A stretch of DNA of 64,000 bases, taken from Pseudomonadota bacterium (GTDB lineage: Bacteria; Pseudomonadota; Gammaproteobacteria; Competibacterales; Competibacteraceae). Below are positions 36,136-53,538 of the stretch, piece after piece (within the stretch, counting starts at the first letter, position 1; the number at the start of each line of letters is the position of its first letter). The notes beneath the pieces are model-generated. The model was not told the origin of the DNA and searched no databases. It saw nothing but the letters and a program-made list of their open reading frames with translations. The position numbers were made by a program, and so were the translations under genes. Location: contig JAKLIY010000001.1 of assembly GCA_022709365.1 (NCBI GenBank), positions 1 to 64,000 on the forward strand, given 5' to 3'.

Positions 36136-36459
36136 ATGCAAAAAACCATGAGTGAGACCATCAGCGACATCCTTGACTCTTCCTCCATCGAGCAACTGAA
36201 TAGTTTGATCAAGAAAGCCCAGGAAGAAATCGAACGCAAAAAGGTCGATGAAATCCAGGTCACTCGCCATCTGTGGCTCGAGCAGGCGACTACCCTTGGC
36301 ATGTCGCCAGAAGAAATTCTGAAATACTCCGGTCGCCGGAAGGGCAAGCCGAAATATCGCAATCCGAACAACCCTGAACAAACCTGGACTGGCCGTGGTA
36401 AAAAGCCGAACTGGCTGAAGGACGCACCAGATCCTGAGGCTTATCGCATTCCTGAGTAA
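36136..36459 (+). CDS. H-NS family nucleoid-associated protein
   Basis: This protein of about 107 residues has an N-terminal dimerising coiled coil (SIEQLNSLIKKAQEEIERKK). The C-terminal H-NS DNA-binding motif YRNPNNPEQTWTGRGKKPNWL binds AT-rich minor grooves. It probably silences AT-rich or transferred DNA. A longer frame begins at 36073, upstream of the likely promoter. ATGs at 36136 and 36148 are both plausible starts. Confidence 0.92.
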   Translation: MQKTMSETISDILDSSSIEQLNSLIKKAQEEIERKKVDEIQVTRHLWLEQATTLGMSPEEILKYSGRRKGKPKYRNPNNPEQTWTGRGKKPNWLKDAPDPEAYRIPE

Positions 36460-36502
36460 TCCCGACCGCCATGCCCCAAGCTGTTCGGAGATCATACCAA
36501 AC

Positions 36503-36531
36503 TTGCAAGGGGCCGGCTTTAGCGTTAGGAT
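36503..36531 (+). promoter_or_regulatory. promoter of tRNA-Gly
   Basis: TTGCAA (36503-36508) and TAGGAT (36526-36531) are 17 bases apart. The spacer contains GGCCGGCTTT, which is also found in the tRNA-Val promoter spacer. Confidence 0.6.
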
Positions 36532-36576
36532 TCGTACTACGCCTGTTTGTTGTTGTCCGAGGGCGCGAGATTAGTG

Positions 36577-36650
36577 GCGGGTGTAGTTCAATGGTAGAAC
36601 TTCAGCTTCCCAAGCTGATAGCGTGGGTTCGATTCCCATCACCCGCTCCA
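36577..36650 (+). tRNA. tRNA-Gly (CCC)
   Basis: The 74-base cloverleaf has acceptor arms GCGGGTG/CACCCGC, anticodon loop TTCCCAA (anticodon CCC), T loop GGTTCGATTCC and an encoded CCA. It reads GGG codons. A terminator follows. Confidence 0.97.
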
Positions 36651-36658
36651 TAATGTCA

Positions 36659-36688
36659 GGGGTTACGCGGTCGCGTAGCCCCTTTTTG
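36659..36688 (+). terminator. terminator after tRNA-Gly
   Basis: GGGGTTACGCG and CGCGTAGCCCC form a stem with a GT loop edge, followed by TTTTT, eight bases after the tRNA CCA. Confidence 0.85.
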
Positions 36689-36765
36689 TTGAATACGCTT
36701 TCGAACATCCCGGCCCGCCTAAAGCTGTTCTGTTCGGCGACTGAAAACCTCCGACCCTGCCTTAA

Positions 36766-37581
<816 letters not shown>

Positions 37582-37646
37582 TACGGCTAGAGCCATGCGG
37601 CGGGATTTGGTAGACTTCGCGCTAATTCCGCATTTTATTGCACCGC

Positions 37647-37671
37647 AAGGAGCGGTCCCCCGCTCCTTTTT
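37647..37671 (+). terminator. terminator or attenuator between dapB and carA
   Basis: AAGGAGCG and CGCTCCTT form a stem with a six-base loop, followed by TTT. It lies 65 bases after the dapB stop and 27 bases before the carA start. If a carA promoter lies upstream of it (near 37605-37640) it could act as an attenuator. Confidence 0.65.
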
Positions 37672-37698
37672 CATGCGTGTCCGTTTTTGGAGGCCCTC

Positions 37699-38826
<1,128 letters not shown>

Positions 38827-38845
38827 CACTCACCACGACCGAGCC

Positions 38846-42066
<3,221 letters not shown>

Positions 42067-42070
<4 letters not shown>

Positions 42071-42546
42071 TCAAAAAGGTACCAATGACCACGGCTGGCG
42101 CGGCTCAACTTCGCGCCGAACTGCAAGAACTGAAAAGTGTGGCTCGACCGCGCATTATCGCCGCCATCGCCGAGGCGCGCGCCCATGGCGATTTGAAAGA
42201 AAACGCCGAATATCATGCAGCTCGGGAGCAGCAGAGTTTTGCCGAGGGTCGCATCGCTGAGATTGAATCGAAACTGGCCGGCGCCCAGATCATTGATGTG
42301 ACCACCCTGCCCGCCTCGGACCGGGTGGTGTTCGGTTCCACGTTGCGTTTGATCGAGGAAGAGAGCGAAGAAGAAAAGTGCTATCAGATCGTTGGCGAAG
42401 ACGAAGCGGATATCAAGGCCGGCAAAATTTCCTTCGTCTCGCCGATTGCCCGGGCCTTGATCGGCAAGTTCATCGGCGATTCGGTCGATGTACATACGCC
42501 GGGCGGCATCAAAACCTATGAAATCGTGGATGTACAATACATCTAA
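42067..42546 (+). CDS. greA: transcription elongation factor GreA
   Basis: This 159-residue factor rescues backtracked RNA polymerase. The N-terminal coiled coil has the tip acidic residues in [13 protein letters not shown], followed by the FKBP-like C-terminal domain. The ATG overlaps the carB stop (ATGA). The carAB-greA linkage is known from Pseudomonas. Confidence 0.97.
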
Positions 42547-42561
42547 CCCGGAGTAACCGTG

Positions 42562-43353
42562 ATGCCCTTGAACTTCCCGCTTTCCCGACGCTGCCTGCTG
42601 AGCCTATTGATCAGCAGCTTGTGGTGGTTCCCGGTTCAAGCGGCCGAGTTAGCCGACACCGTGGACAAGGTCAAGGCCAGCATCGTGGCGGTAGGTACAA
42701 TCCAACCGGCCCGGCGACCGCCAGCCAAGTTTCAAGCCACCGGCTTCGTGGTGGGTCAGGGTCGGCAAGTGATCACCAACGCCCACGCACTGCCCGACTT
42801 TCTCGACACGCCCAACAAGGAAATCCTCACGGTATTTATCGGTCAAGGCCAGCAGTTCGAATCGCGCCCGGCGAAGAAGGTTGCGACTGATATCATCCAC
42901 GATCTGGCGCTGCTGGAATTTGATGGCGCCCCGTTACCCGCGCTACGACTCGGAGAATCGCGGCGGGTGCGTGAAGGACAAGCCGTCACTTTCACCGGCT
43001 TTCCTCTGGGCGTTGTACTGGGGCTGTTTCCCGTCACCCATACCGGGATCATTTCCGCCATCAGTCCGGTCGCTATCCCCGTTCCGGCAGCGGGGCAGTT
43101 GGATGCTACGACCATCCGGCGGTTAAAGAACGAGCCTTACGAGGTGCTGCAACTGGACGCTACGGCTTATCCCGGTAATAGCGGTAGCCCATTGTATGAA
43201 CCCGACACTGGCCGGGTAATTGGCGTGATCAACAAGGTATTTGTTCAGGAGAGCAAGGAAGCCATTCTGGAAAAACCGAGCGGTATTACCTACGCGATTC
43301 CTGTCCGCTATATCCAAGCGCTCCTGGAACGTGCGGCCTCATCGAAAAATTGA
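42562..43353 (+). CDS. exported trypsin-like serine protease (S1 fold, no PDZ)
   Basis: This 263-residue protein has a signal peptide (about residues 1-29, ending VQAAE). The trypsin-like domain has catalytic His in ITNAHALPD, Asp in HDLALLEF and Ser in YPGNSGSPL. It lacks the PDZ domains of the Do family, so it is a minimal exported protease. The GTG at 42559 directly precedes the ATG; I chose the ATG. It follows greA after 15 bases and may be the last gene of the car operon, but its relation to carbamoyl phosphate is unlikely. Confidence 0.9.
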   Translation: MPLNFPLSRRCLLSLLISSLWWFPVQAAELADTVDKVKASIVAVGTIQPARRPPAKFQATGFVVGQGRQVITNAHALPDFLDTPNKEILTVFIGQGQQFESRPAKKVATDIIHDLALLEFDGAPLPALRLGESRRVREGQAVTFTGFPLGVVLGLFPVTHTGIISAISPVAIPVPAAGQLDATTIRRLKNEPYEVLQLDATAYPGNSGSPLYEPDTGRVIGVINKVFVQESKEAILEKPSGITYAIPVRYIQALLERAASSKN

Positions 43354-43368
43354 GAAATCGCACTAAGC

Positions 43369-43397
43369 TTGCCAAGGCCGGCTTTGATGCCTATAAT
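43369..43397 (+). promoter_or_regulatory. promoter of tRNA-Val
   Basis: TTGCCA (43369-43374), a 17-base spacer and a perfect TATAAT (43392-43397) lie 18 bases before the tRNA gene. The spacer shares GGCCGGCTTT with the tRNA-Gly promoter. Confidence 0.8.
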
Positions 43398-43414
43398 CCG
43401 CGTTCCCTTCTAAA

Positions 43415-43489
43415 GGGCGATTAGCTCAGCGGGAGAGCACTGCCTTCACACGGCAGGGGTCGCTGGTTCGATCCCAGCATCGCCCACCA
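43415..43489 (+). tRNA. tRNA-Val (CAC)
   Basis: The 75-base cloverleaf has acceptor GGGCGAT/ATCGCCC, anticodon loop TTCACAC (anticodon CAC), T loop GGTTCGATCC and an encoded CCA. It reads GUG. The 3-prime end lies 36 bases from a decayed recombinase gene. Confidence 0.97.
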
Positions 43490-43894
43490 TCATTTTCAAG
43501 CAGTTACTGCATTCTCCCCACGGATTCATTTCTCCATTGTCGCCCGGGCATTGTGCAACGCAAGGTGAGCGTAGTGTTGGGCGATGACGATACCGACATG
43601 GCGCAGCAACTGCGAAGCATCTAACAGCGAAACGCCCGTCTGCACCAGCCACGCCACAAGTCATGAATAGACTTGTTCCAAAGTTATTTTATTGATTATT
43701 TTCAATTAATTATGAATTTCCATAAAAATTATTTATTATTATCAATGGGTTGCTCTTAATGTTTTCAGTCAGCCACACTTTCAATTTTTGCTATTAAGTT
43801 CCTGAATCACCTTAAGAAAATATGGCTGATCAGGTTACTTTTAATGATTGCTGGCCTGTTCAATCTAAAAATAAAAAATTACTATTTGCTGAAT
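43490..43894. other. AT-rich scar between tRNA-Val and tRNA-Ser
   Basis: The first part holds a tyrosine-recombinase remnant (43526-43671). The rest (about 43670-43890) is strikingly AT-rich compared with the window, with no gene on either strand. I do not find a second copy of the tRNA 3-prime end. Confidence 0.6.
43526..43671 (-). pseudogene. decayed C-terminal end of a tyrosine recombinase (integrase)
   Basis: On the minus strand a frame ending at the TGA at 43526-43528 reads VAWLVQTGVSLLDASQLLRH and then VGIVIAQHYAHLALHNARAT. This matches the end of phage-type integrases (ASWLVQ.G..L..LQ.LLGH..I..T.RYAHL), with the nucleophile tyrosine in QHYAHL. Immediately upstream HDLWRGW lies in another frame, matching the HDLRHTW box after a frameshift. 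The rest of the gene is missing. Confidence 0.65.
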
Positions 43895-43987
43895 TGGCGG
43901 AGAGGAAGGGATTCGAACCCTTGTGGGGCGGTTAAGCCCCCATCCGATTTCGAGTCGGCGCCGTTATGACCGCTTCGGTACCTCTCC
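43895..43987 (-). tRNA. tRNA-Ser (CGA)
   Basis: The 93-base gene on the minus strand begins GGAGAGG and ends CTCTCCGCCA. The anticodon loop CTCGAAA gives anticodon CGA, reading UCG. A long variable arm (TGGGG...CCCCA), typical of tRNA-Ser, is present. Confidence 0.95.
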
Positions 43988-44025
43988 GGGAGGAATTGCT
44001 TGGAGCGGACGGGAAAGAGCTTTAT

Positions 44026-44054
44026 ATTTTACCGCAATCAAAACATTTTGCCAG
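44026..44054 (-). promoter_or_regulatory. promoter of tRNA-Ser
   Basis: On the minus strand CTGGCA (44049-44054) and TAAAAT (44026-44031) are separated by 17 bases, about 39 bases before the tRNA. Confidence 0.6.
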
Positions 44055-44107
44055 TCCTTGACCGCTCCCAGGGGGCCAGGACGAAAACCTTGCCGCTGAC
44101 CACCGCC

Positions 44108-47137
<3,030 letters not shown>

Positions 47138-47149
47138 AGCCAGTATCCT

Positions 47150-48613
47150 TCAATCCACCCGATAATTGGGCGCTTCCTTGGTGATGGTCACGTCGTGGAC
47201 ATGACTTTCGCGCATCCCGGCGCTGGTTACCCGGGTAAAGGCGGGTTTAATCCGCATTTCAGAAATGTCCTGGCAGCCGACGTAGCCCATGCTGGAGCGC
47301 AGCCCGCCCATGAGCTGATTGATAATCGCCAGCACGCTGCCCTTGTAAGGCACCCGGCCCTCGATGCCTTCCGGCACCAACTTCTCTACAGCGCTGCCTT
47401 CCTGGAAATAGCGGTCACTGGAGCCATGCTGCTGGGTCATTGCCCCCAGGGAACCCATGCCGCGATAGGATTTATAGGAACGGCCCTGATAAAGCTCCAC
47501 CTCACCGGGCGCTTCCTCGGTGCCGGCAAACAGGCTGCCGATCATCACGGAATGAGCGCCAGCGACCACAGCCTTGGCCAGATCGCCGGAATAGCGAACC
47601 CCACCGTCGGCAATAACCGGCGCGTCGCAATCGCGCAACGCCTCAGCGACGTTGGCGACCGCGCTGATCTGCGGGACGCCGACCCCGGCGATGATGCGGG
47701 TGGTGCAGATCGACCCTGGCCCAATCCCGACCTTGACCGCATCGGCGCCGGCTTCCACCAGATCGCGGGCGGCGGCGGCGGTGGCGATGTTGCCGCCGAT
47801 GACCTGCACTTCGGGATAATGCGCTTTGACCCAGCGCACCCGGTTGAGGACGTTGAGGGAATGGCCGTGCGCCGTGTCTACGACAATAACATCCACCCCG
47901 GCGCCCACCAGCGCTGCGACTCGTTCTTCCGTGTCGCCCCCGGTGCCGACCGCCGCACCTACCCGTAACCGGCCCCACCCATCTTTGCACGCCAACGGGA
48001 AATCGCTGGATTTTTGAATATCCTTAACGGTAATCATGCCACGCAACTGAAAGCGGTCGTTGACTACCAGCACTTTCTCAATGCGATGCCGATGCAGCAG
48101 AGTGACGACTTCTTCACGGCTGGCGCCTTCCCGCACGGTCACCAGACGCTCTTTGGGTGTCATGATCGCGCTGACCGGGGCGTCCATCTTGTGTTCGAAG
48201 CGCAGGTCGCGACTGGTGACAATGCCGACCAGATCCTCGCCATCCACTACGGGTACTCCGGAAATATGATGAGCGCGGGTCAGAGCCAGCACGTCACGAA
48301 TGCTGGCGCTGGGGTGGGTGACAATCGGATCGCTGATCACGCCGCTTTCGTACTTTTTGACCCGGCGCACTTGCTGGGCCTGCTTTTCAACCGGCATATT
48401 CTTGTGGACAATGCCAATGCCGCCCTCCTGTGCCAAGGCAATCGCCAGTCGGGACTCGGTCACCGTGTCCATGGCCGCTGACACCAGCGGAATGTTCAAG
48501 GTGATGGCGCGAGTCAACCGGGTCTTGAGGCTGACGTCCTTGGGCAGCACCTCAGAATAAGCGGGCAGCAGCAGGACATCATCAAAGGTCAGGGCTTCTT
48601 GAACAATACGCAT
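47150..48613 (-). CDS. guaB: inosine-5-prime-monophosphate dehydrogenase
   Basis: This 487-residue enzyme oxidises IMP to XMP, the first step of GMP synthesis. Two CBS domains (about residues 92-205) interrupt the barrel. The catalytic loop GPGSICTTR (Cys near 306) and the flap region [10 protein letters not shown] are present. I chose the ATG at 48613 ([17 protein letters not shown]) with TTGAGG upstream; a longer frame to 48727 adds a non-conserved leader. Confidence 0.98.
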   Translation of the reverse strand: MRIVQEALTFDDVLLLPAYSEVLPKDVSLKTRLTRAITLNIPLVSAAMDTVTESRLAIALAQEGGIGIVHKNMPVEKQAQQVRRVKKYESGVISDPIVTHPSASIRDVLALTRAHHISGVPVVDGEDLVGIVTSRDLRFEHKMDAPVSAIMTPKERLVTVREGASREEVVTLLHRHRIEKVLVVNDRFQLRGMITVKDIQKSSDFPLACKDGWGRLRVGAAVGTGGDTEERVAALVGAGVDVIVVDTAHGHSLNVLNRVRWVKAHYPEVQVIGGNIATAAAARDLVEAGADAVKVGIGPGSICTTRIIAGVGVPQISAVANVAEALRDCDAPVIADGGVRYSGDLAKAVVAGAHSVMIGSLFAGTEEAPGEVELYQGRSYKSYRGMGSLGAMTQQHGSSDRYFQEGSAVEKLVPEGIEGRVPYKGSVLAIINQLMGGLRSSMGYVGCQDISEMRIKPAFTRVTSAGMRESHVHDVTITKEAPNYRVD

Positions 48614-48698
48614 GGGCAGGGCCTCAAGACTTGGATCATGAATTAAGCTGACTATTATAAACTGGTTTCTGCCAGACCAACGTACAGGATATTCACCT

Positions 48699-48878
48699 TG
48701 ACTCATTCCGAACGGCGCGAATTTCACCGCATCCGCTATCCGATCCCGGAACGTCCTTCGCTCTTTTTCCAGGAAAGTCCATCAGGAAATTCCCTTTAAT
48801 CTCCTGCTGGCCGAGCAACAGTACCTGCACAAACATTCCCTGATGTGGCCATAGCCAACCTGACTCAAACCTGACTCA
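48699..48878 (+). pseudogene. decayed PilZ-domain gene fragment
   Basis: A frame from a TTG at 48699 reads [20 protein letters not shown] and stops after 33 codons at 48798-48800. The RRxxxR motif that binds cyclic di-GMP is at its start. In a different frame VAIANLTQ (about 48849-48872) matches the second PilZ motif, (D/N)xSxxG in position. The arrangement suggests a PilZ gene lost through frameshift and deletion. The identification is by pattern only. Confidence 0.5.
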
Positions 48879-48890
48879 AACCTGACCCTG
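48858..48890. repeat. three tandem copies of an 11-base unit
   Basis: AACCTGACTCA is repeated at 48858 and 48869, followed by a partial third copy. It is inside the decayed PilZ end. Confidence 0.6.
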
Positions 48891-48969
48891 CAACCATTCC
48901 TGCCAAGCATTGCCGGCGGCGATTCATTAGAATGGGGCATGATTTATCCCCACACCGGACGCCGCCGTT

Positions 48970-49788
48970 ATGAAACTGGACCTGATCAGCCGTTATCCCG
49001 AAGCCACACCTAAACCGACGCCGCTATTATTCGTACACGGTTCATTCTCGGATGCCCGCCTCTGGGATGTGAATTTCCTGCCCTATTTCGCCCATCAGGG
49101 CTATGAAGCCCATGCCGTCAGCCTGCGCGGCCACGGACTGAGCGAGGGTCATCACCGGTTGCACAGTTGGCGGCTGGCGGACTATGTGGCCGATGTCGCT
49201 AAAGCGGTCGAGACTATGCCTGGTCCGCCGCTGCTCATCGGTCATTCCATGGGTGGGATGGTGATCCAGAAGTATTTGGAGGATCACGCCGGGATCGCCG
49301 GTATAGTCTTGATGGCTTCAGTGCCGCCACAGGGTCTGTTACCTACCAATCTGCACATGGCGATGCGGCATCCGATTCTCTTCCAGCAAATGGCGATGTT
49401 CGCCATGCTCGGCCCCAGCTATGGCTCGGTGGAGATGATGCAGCGACTGCTGTTCTCCAAGGATACGCCACGGGCGAAACTGGAAGAATATTTCAATCTG
49501 GTGCAGGCAGAATCGCAGATGGTGGCGATGGATATGATGTGGTTCAATCCGCTGCGGCTGAAACCAGGACAGTTGTGGCTGCCCTTGTTGGTGATGGGGG
49601 CGCAAAACGATGCATTCGTTTCGCCAGCGATGGTGCAGGAAACGGCCCGCTTCTACCGCACCGACGCTCATATCGTTCCGAACATGGCGCACGCCATGAT
49701 GCTGGAAATGAACTGGCGCGAGGCCGCTGACCAGATGCTTGGCTGGTTGGAAAAGACTGTCAGCCACCGGGCTGCGGCAGCGGCCTGA
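48970..49788 (+). CDS. alpha/beta-hydrolase, lipase/esterase-like
   Basis: This 272-residue cytoplasmic hydrolase has the oxyanion segment FVHGSFSDARLW, nucleophile elbow GHSMGG (about residue 91), acid in GAQNDAFV and His in MAHAMML. Substrate is not predictable; esters or monoacylglycerols are plausible because the gene opens the lipid locus. It converges on fadD with 40 bases between, holding a palindrome. Confidence 0.88.
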   Translation: MKLDLISRYPEATPKPTPLLFVHGSFSDARLWDVNFLPYFAHQGYEAHAVSLRGHGLSEGHHRLHSWRLADYVADVAKAVETMPGPPLLIGHSMGGMVIQKYLEDHAGIAGIVLMASVPPQGLLPTNLHMAMRHPILFQQMAMFAMLGPSYGSVEMMQRLLFSKDTPRAKLEEYFNLVQAESQMVAMDMMWFNPLRLKPGQLWLPLLVMGAQNDAFVSPAMVQETARFYRTDAHIVPNMAHAMMLEMNWREAADQMLGWLEKTVSHRAAAAA

Positions 49789-49792
49789 AATC

Positions 49793-49818
49793 CCCCTCTC
49801 CCGTGGTTGGGAGAGGGG
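49793..49818. terminator. palindrome between convergent hydrolase and fadD
   Basis: CCCCTCTCCC and GGGAGAGGGG form a stem with a short loop between two convergent stops. It is another member of the repeat family and could terminate both ways. Confidence 0.5.
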
Positions 49819-49828
49819 AAACATTCTC

Positions 49829-51487
49829 CTAGCGCAACATCCGCCGCAGGATTTTGCCGACATTGGTCTTGGGCAGCTCGTCGCGAAATTCGACATGACG
49901 CGGCACTTTATAGCTGGTCAGATGCTCGCGGCAGTGGGCAATCAGCGCCTCACCGGTGAGCGCCGGATCTTTTTTGACCACTACAATCTTGACTGCCTCG
50001 CCCGACTTCTCGTCCGGCACTCCCACTGCCGCCGCCTCCAGCACGCCGGGGTGATGGACGACGACATCTTCGACCTCATTCGGATAGACGTTGAACCCGG
50101 ATACCAGAATCATGTCCTTCTTGCGGTCGACGATCCGTACATAGCCGCGCTCATCGACGTAACCCACGTCACCGGTACGCAGATAGCCATCCTCGGTCAT
50201 CACCTTGGCGGTTTCTTCGGGACGTTGCCAGTAACCGCGCATCACCTGCGGGCCGCGCAGACAAATCTCCCCCGCCTCGTCCACGCCGATGCCCCGTTCC
50301 CGATCCTCATCGTCACGGATCGATAATTCGGTAGACGGCAGCGGCAGACCGATGCTGCCGTTGTACTCGGGCAAGGTTAGCGGGTTGATGCAGGCCGCCG
50401 GCGAAGTTTCGGTCAGACCATAAGCCTCGATGAGCGGTATCCCCGTTAATTGCTTCCAGCGCTCGGCGACCGCCCGCTGCACCGCCATACCGCCGCCCAG
50501 ACTGATTTTTAACGTGCTGAAATTCAACCGGTCAAAACCGGGTGTGTGCAGCAGGCCATTGAACAGCGTGTTCACCCCGGTAATGGCCGTGAACTTGACT
50601 TTGCCCAGTTCCTTGACGAAGCCGGGCATGTCGCGGGGATTGGTGATCAAGATATTGTGGCCGCCGACTTTCATAAAAGTCAGGCAGTTGGCGGTCAGCG
50701 AGAAGATATGGTACAGCGGCAGGGCGGTGATGATGGTCTCTTCAGCGGGTTTGGAGAACGGCTGTAGCCAGGCCGAAGCTTGTTGCAGATTCGCTACCAT
50801 ATTGCCATGGGTCAACATCGCGCCCTTGGAGACGCCGGTGGTGCCGCCGGTATATTGCAGAAACGCTAGATCATCGTGGTTGAGCGGCACATTGTTCAGC
50901 GTCTTCCTCGCGCCCTCGCTCAGCACTCGCCGGAACGGGATCGCGCCGGGAATGTTCCAGGCCGGCACCATCTTTTTGACGTACTTAACGACGAAATTGA
51001 CCAGCAACCGCTTGGGGAACGGGAACAGATCGCCCAATTCAGTCGTAATCACCATTTTGACCGGGGTTTTCGCCAGGACTTCTTGCAGGGTATGGGCGAA
51101 GTTTTCGATGATGACGATGGCCGTCGCCCCGGAGTCGATCAATTGATGCTCCAGTTCGCGCGGCGTGTATAGCGGGTTGACGTTCACCACGGTCAAGCCG
51201 GCCCGCAATGCGCCGAACAGCGCGACCGGATATTGCAGCGCGTTGGGCATCATGATGGCCACCCGGTCGCCTTTCGCCAGCCCCTGCGCTTGCAGCCAGG
51301 CACCAAAATCGCGGCTGAGCCGGTCAATGTCCCGATAGCGCAAGGTCACGCCCATATTAGAATAAGCTGGCAAATCAGCGAATCGCTGGCAACTCTTTTC
51401 CAGAATGTCCTTAAGCGAGGCAAACTCGTTCAGGTCGATCTCAGTCGGGACTCCCGCCGGGTATTCTTTCAGCCAGATCTTTTCCAC
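49829..51487 (-). CDS. fadD: long-chain-fatty-acid--CoA ligase
   Basis: This 552-residue adenylate-forming enzyme activates long-chain fatty acids to acyl-CoA. It has the P-loop [16 protein letters not shown], the motif YGLTETSPA and the [10 protein letters not shown]...DRKKDMI end with the catalytic lysine near the C-terminus (TNVGKILRR). The start lies 133 bases from the divergent TetR gene, which may regulate it. Confidence 0.95.
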   Translation of the reverse strand: MEKIWLKEYPAGVPTEIDLNEFASLKDILEKSCQRFADLPAYSNMGVTLRYRDIDRLSRDFGAWLQAQGLAKGDRVAIMMPNALQYPVALFGALRAGLTVVNVNPLYTPRELEHQLIDSGATAIVIIENFAHTLQEVLAKTPVKMVITTELGDLFPFPKRLLVNFVVKYVKKMVPAWNIPGAIPFRRVLSEGARKTLNNVPLNHDDLAFLQYTGGTTGVSKGAMLTHGNMVANLQQASAWLQPFSKPAEETIITALPLYHIFSLTANCLTFMKVGGHNILITNPRDMPGFVKELGKVKFTAITGVNTLFNGLLHTPGFDRLNFSTLKISLGGGMAVQRAVAERWKQLTGIPLIEAYGLTETSPAACINPLTLPEYNGSIGLPLPSTELSIRDDEDRERGIGVDEAGEICLRGPQVMRGYWQRPEETAKVMTEDGYLRTGDVGYVDERGYVRIVDRKKDMILVSGFNVYPNEVEDVVVHHPGVLEAAAVGVPDEKSGEAVKIVVVKKDPALTGEALIAHCREHLTSYKVPRHVEFRDELPKTNVGKILRRMLR

Positions 51488-51619
51488 CTTTTTCTCCTCC
51501 TGTGAATTTGTTTTCTTAGCCGGGCCGGCTTCTCACTGGAAAAACGCCCCGCTTCAACCACACTTGGGGTAAGCCCATTACCGATCCATCCGCCGATGCC
51601 TCCTTCCGAACCTGCGCCC

Positions 51620-52252
51620 ATGAAAACCCGCGACCGCATTTTGCAGACCAGCCTGCAACTGTTCAATGAACACGGCGAACCCCGCATTACCACCAACCAT
51701 ATCGCCGATGAATTGGACATTAGTCCGGGTAATCTGTACTACCACTTCCGTAACAAGGACGATATCATCTGGCTGTTGTTCCAGCAGTTCGAGCGACAGA
51801 TGGACGCAGCTCTCCAAGTCCCGGAGCGGCGGGTGCCCAACATGGAAGATATGTGGCTTTATCTGCACCTGGCCTTTGAGAATATCTGGGAATACCGGTT
51901 CTTCTACCGCGACCTCGATAATATCTTGAGTCGCAACAAGAAGCTGCGTACCCACTTTCGACGCATTATCGAGCGCAAAGTGAACACCGCCACCGCAATT
52001 TGCACGGGCTTAGCCGAGGCCGGCATTATGAACGCTACGCACGATGACATCGCCGCGCTTGCTCGCAATATCGCGGTGATCGCGACCTATTGGCTAAATT
52101 TCCAGAGCATCCGCGCCAGTGCTGCTAACCCGCGCAACGACAGCGATCACCTGGCGCTGGGCGTTTATCAAGTCTTGTCGCTGGTTGCGCCATTTTTGAA
52201 AGGCGAAGCCCGGGAACTACTCCAGCAAATCAGCCGCGAGTACCTGAAGTGA
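51620..52252 (+). CDS. TetR-family transcriptional regulator
   Basis: This 210-residue regulator has an N-terminal HTH (KTRDRILQTSLQLFNEHGEP...TNHIADELDISPGNLYYHF, residues 2-50) and a helical ligand domain. It is divergent from fadD, so an acyl-CoA-responsive regulator of the locus is plausible. The ATG at 51620 gives a typical TetR start; an upstream in-frame ATG is at 51596. No ribosome site is decisive. Its end overlaps the convergent patatin gene by 23 bases. Confidence 0.9.
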   Translation: MKTRDRILQTSLQLFNEHGEPRITTNHIADELDISPGNLYYHFRNKDDIIWLLFQQFERQMDAALQVPERRVPNMEDMWLYLHLAFENIWEYRFFYRDLDNILSRNKKLRTHFRRIIERKVNTATAICTGLAEAGIMNATHDDIAALARNIAVIATYWLNFQSIRASAANPRNDSDHLALGVYQVLSLVAPFLKGEARELLQQISREYLK

Positions 52253-53486
52253 TCTCCTCCAGCCGATCCAGCGTCGCGCTCAATTCCCGCACCAGCCGTC
52301 CACGATAGGGGGTCGGAGCCACCAACCCCCGCTGGTTGCGCAAGCTGCTGTAATAGTGCCGGTCGCGATCTTCCAGCACATCCAGCCGCATACGGATGCC
52401 ATGCCGGGCCAAAATCGGCTCCAGTTCCGCACGCCGGGCCAGCAAATCCTGACGGGTGGTCTGATAAGCGTGTTCACACACCCAGCGCCGACCGGAAAAG
52501 CTGAATACATTGGTAAAAAACATCTTGGCGTCGTCGCGGTTCGGCTCGAACAGGATGACGTCGGAATGCTCGAACTCGGTATTGTACTTCTCCATTCCCA
52601 CCTGCAACCGCGAATGGATCAACGCGCGGAAGGTCTGGGACAGTACCGCCGGCAGCCCCCCTTCCACCAGGCGTCCGACCTGCGTTGGCCGACCCGCTGC
52701 TGCCGCCAGGCGGGCATCGAACGGCACCAGCGGATTGAGGCAGAACAGCAGATCGAGGCCCTCCTGCAAGGCGACCGAGGCGTGCATGGTTTTGCGCAGA
52801 GCGCCGTCCACAAAATAGCGCCCGTCGATCTTCACCGGTGGATAAAGACCCGGCAACGCCGTGCTGGCCTGCACCGCCCGGGAAATCCGCACCCGGTCAT
52901 AACCCGGCGCGCCAAATTTCACCGATTCGCCGGTATCCAGATCGACTGCCACCACATACAGCTTATTCGGCAACTGGCGGAAATCGTCGCTGCGGCCCGG
53001 CGCGCTCCACATCCGGGACAGGTATTCGTAAATCGGCTCGTTGTCGAAAACGCCAGAGGGCAGCGCTTGCCCTAATCGGGTTAACGATTGCAGGAAGCTC
53101 GAATCCAGGGGATTTTGCAGATAGCGCCTGCAGGACTCCCACAACAGTTTCGGCACCGACAACAACCGCCGCCAATATTCGCCAAAGGCTGGCGTCAGGA
53201 AAATCTGCGGATCGAGCGGGTGCTCTTCCGATTCGTTGCTGATGAACGTATGGCAGATTTGTCCGGTTTTCATCTGGTTGGCCAGCAGCGCTGCGACTAC
53301 CGCGCCGGCGCTGACTCCAACATAAACGTCGAGGTCGTTGAAGTCGATGCCTTCCAGCGCCTCATCAAGTGCGCGCAAAGCACCTACTTCGTAGATCAGT
53401 CCCACCGGCCCGCCGCCGGCGACCGCCAAACCGATGCGGGGACCGCGGGCTTGACGCTGAATGCTTTCCGGCTGAGTGACGAGCAT
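52230..53486 (-). CDS. patatin-like phospholipase
   Basis: This 418-residue protein has the patatin oxyanion loop GLAVAGGGPVGLIYEVGAL, the nucleophile elbow GVSAG and the Asp motif VDGALR. It would hydrolyse acyl esters. The ATG at 53486 has GGAGG four bases upstream. It lies 52 bases after a wax-ester synthase gene on the same strand and is probably the last gene of that operon. The patatin domain ends near residue 300; the remainder is unrecognised. Confidence 0.9.
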   Translation of the reverse strand: MLVTQPESIQRQARGPRIGLAVAGGGPVGLIYEVGALRALDEALEGIDFNDLDVYVGVSAGAVVAALLANQMKTGQICHTFISNESEEHPLDPQIFLTPAFGEYWRRLLSVPKLLWESCRRYLQNPLDSSFLQSLTRLGQALPSGVFDNEPIYEYLSRMWSAPGRSDDFRQLPNKLYVVAVDLDTGESVKFGAPGYDRVRISRAVQASTALPGLYPPVKIDGRYFVDGALRKTMHASVALQEGLDLLFCLNPLVPFDARLAAAAGRPTQVGRLVEGGLPAVLSQTFRALIHSRLQVGMEKYNTEFEHSDVILFEPNRDDAKMFFTNVFSFSGRRWVCEHAYQTTRQDLLARRAELEPILARHGIRMRLDVLEDRDRHYYSSLRNQRGLVAPTPYRGRLVRELSATLDRLEEITSGTRG

Positions 53487-53538
53487 GTGGCCTCCGTTAA
53501 TATTTCGGGTCAATGATTAGGGGTAATGCCATCGCTCA

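Noticed and set aside
36471-36653. 60-codon plus-strand frame over tRNA-Gly
   Set aside because: It runs through the tRNA gene and its promoter and is not coding.
43446-43664. 72-codon minus-strand frame ending GDAGIEPATPAV
   Set aside because: The end is the translated tRNA-Val gene, a frequent annotation artefact; the real signal here is the recombinase remnant in another frame.
51488-51619. operator between fadD and the TetR gene
   Set aside because: A TetR operator is expected in this 132-base divergent region, but I could not find a clear palindrome.
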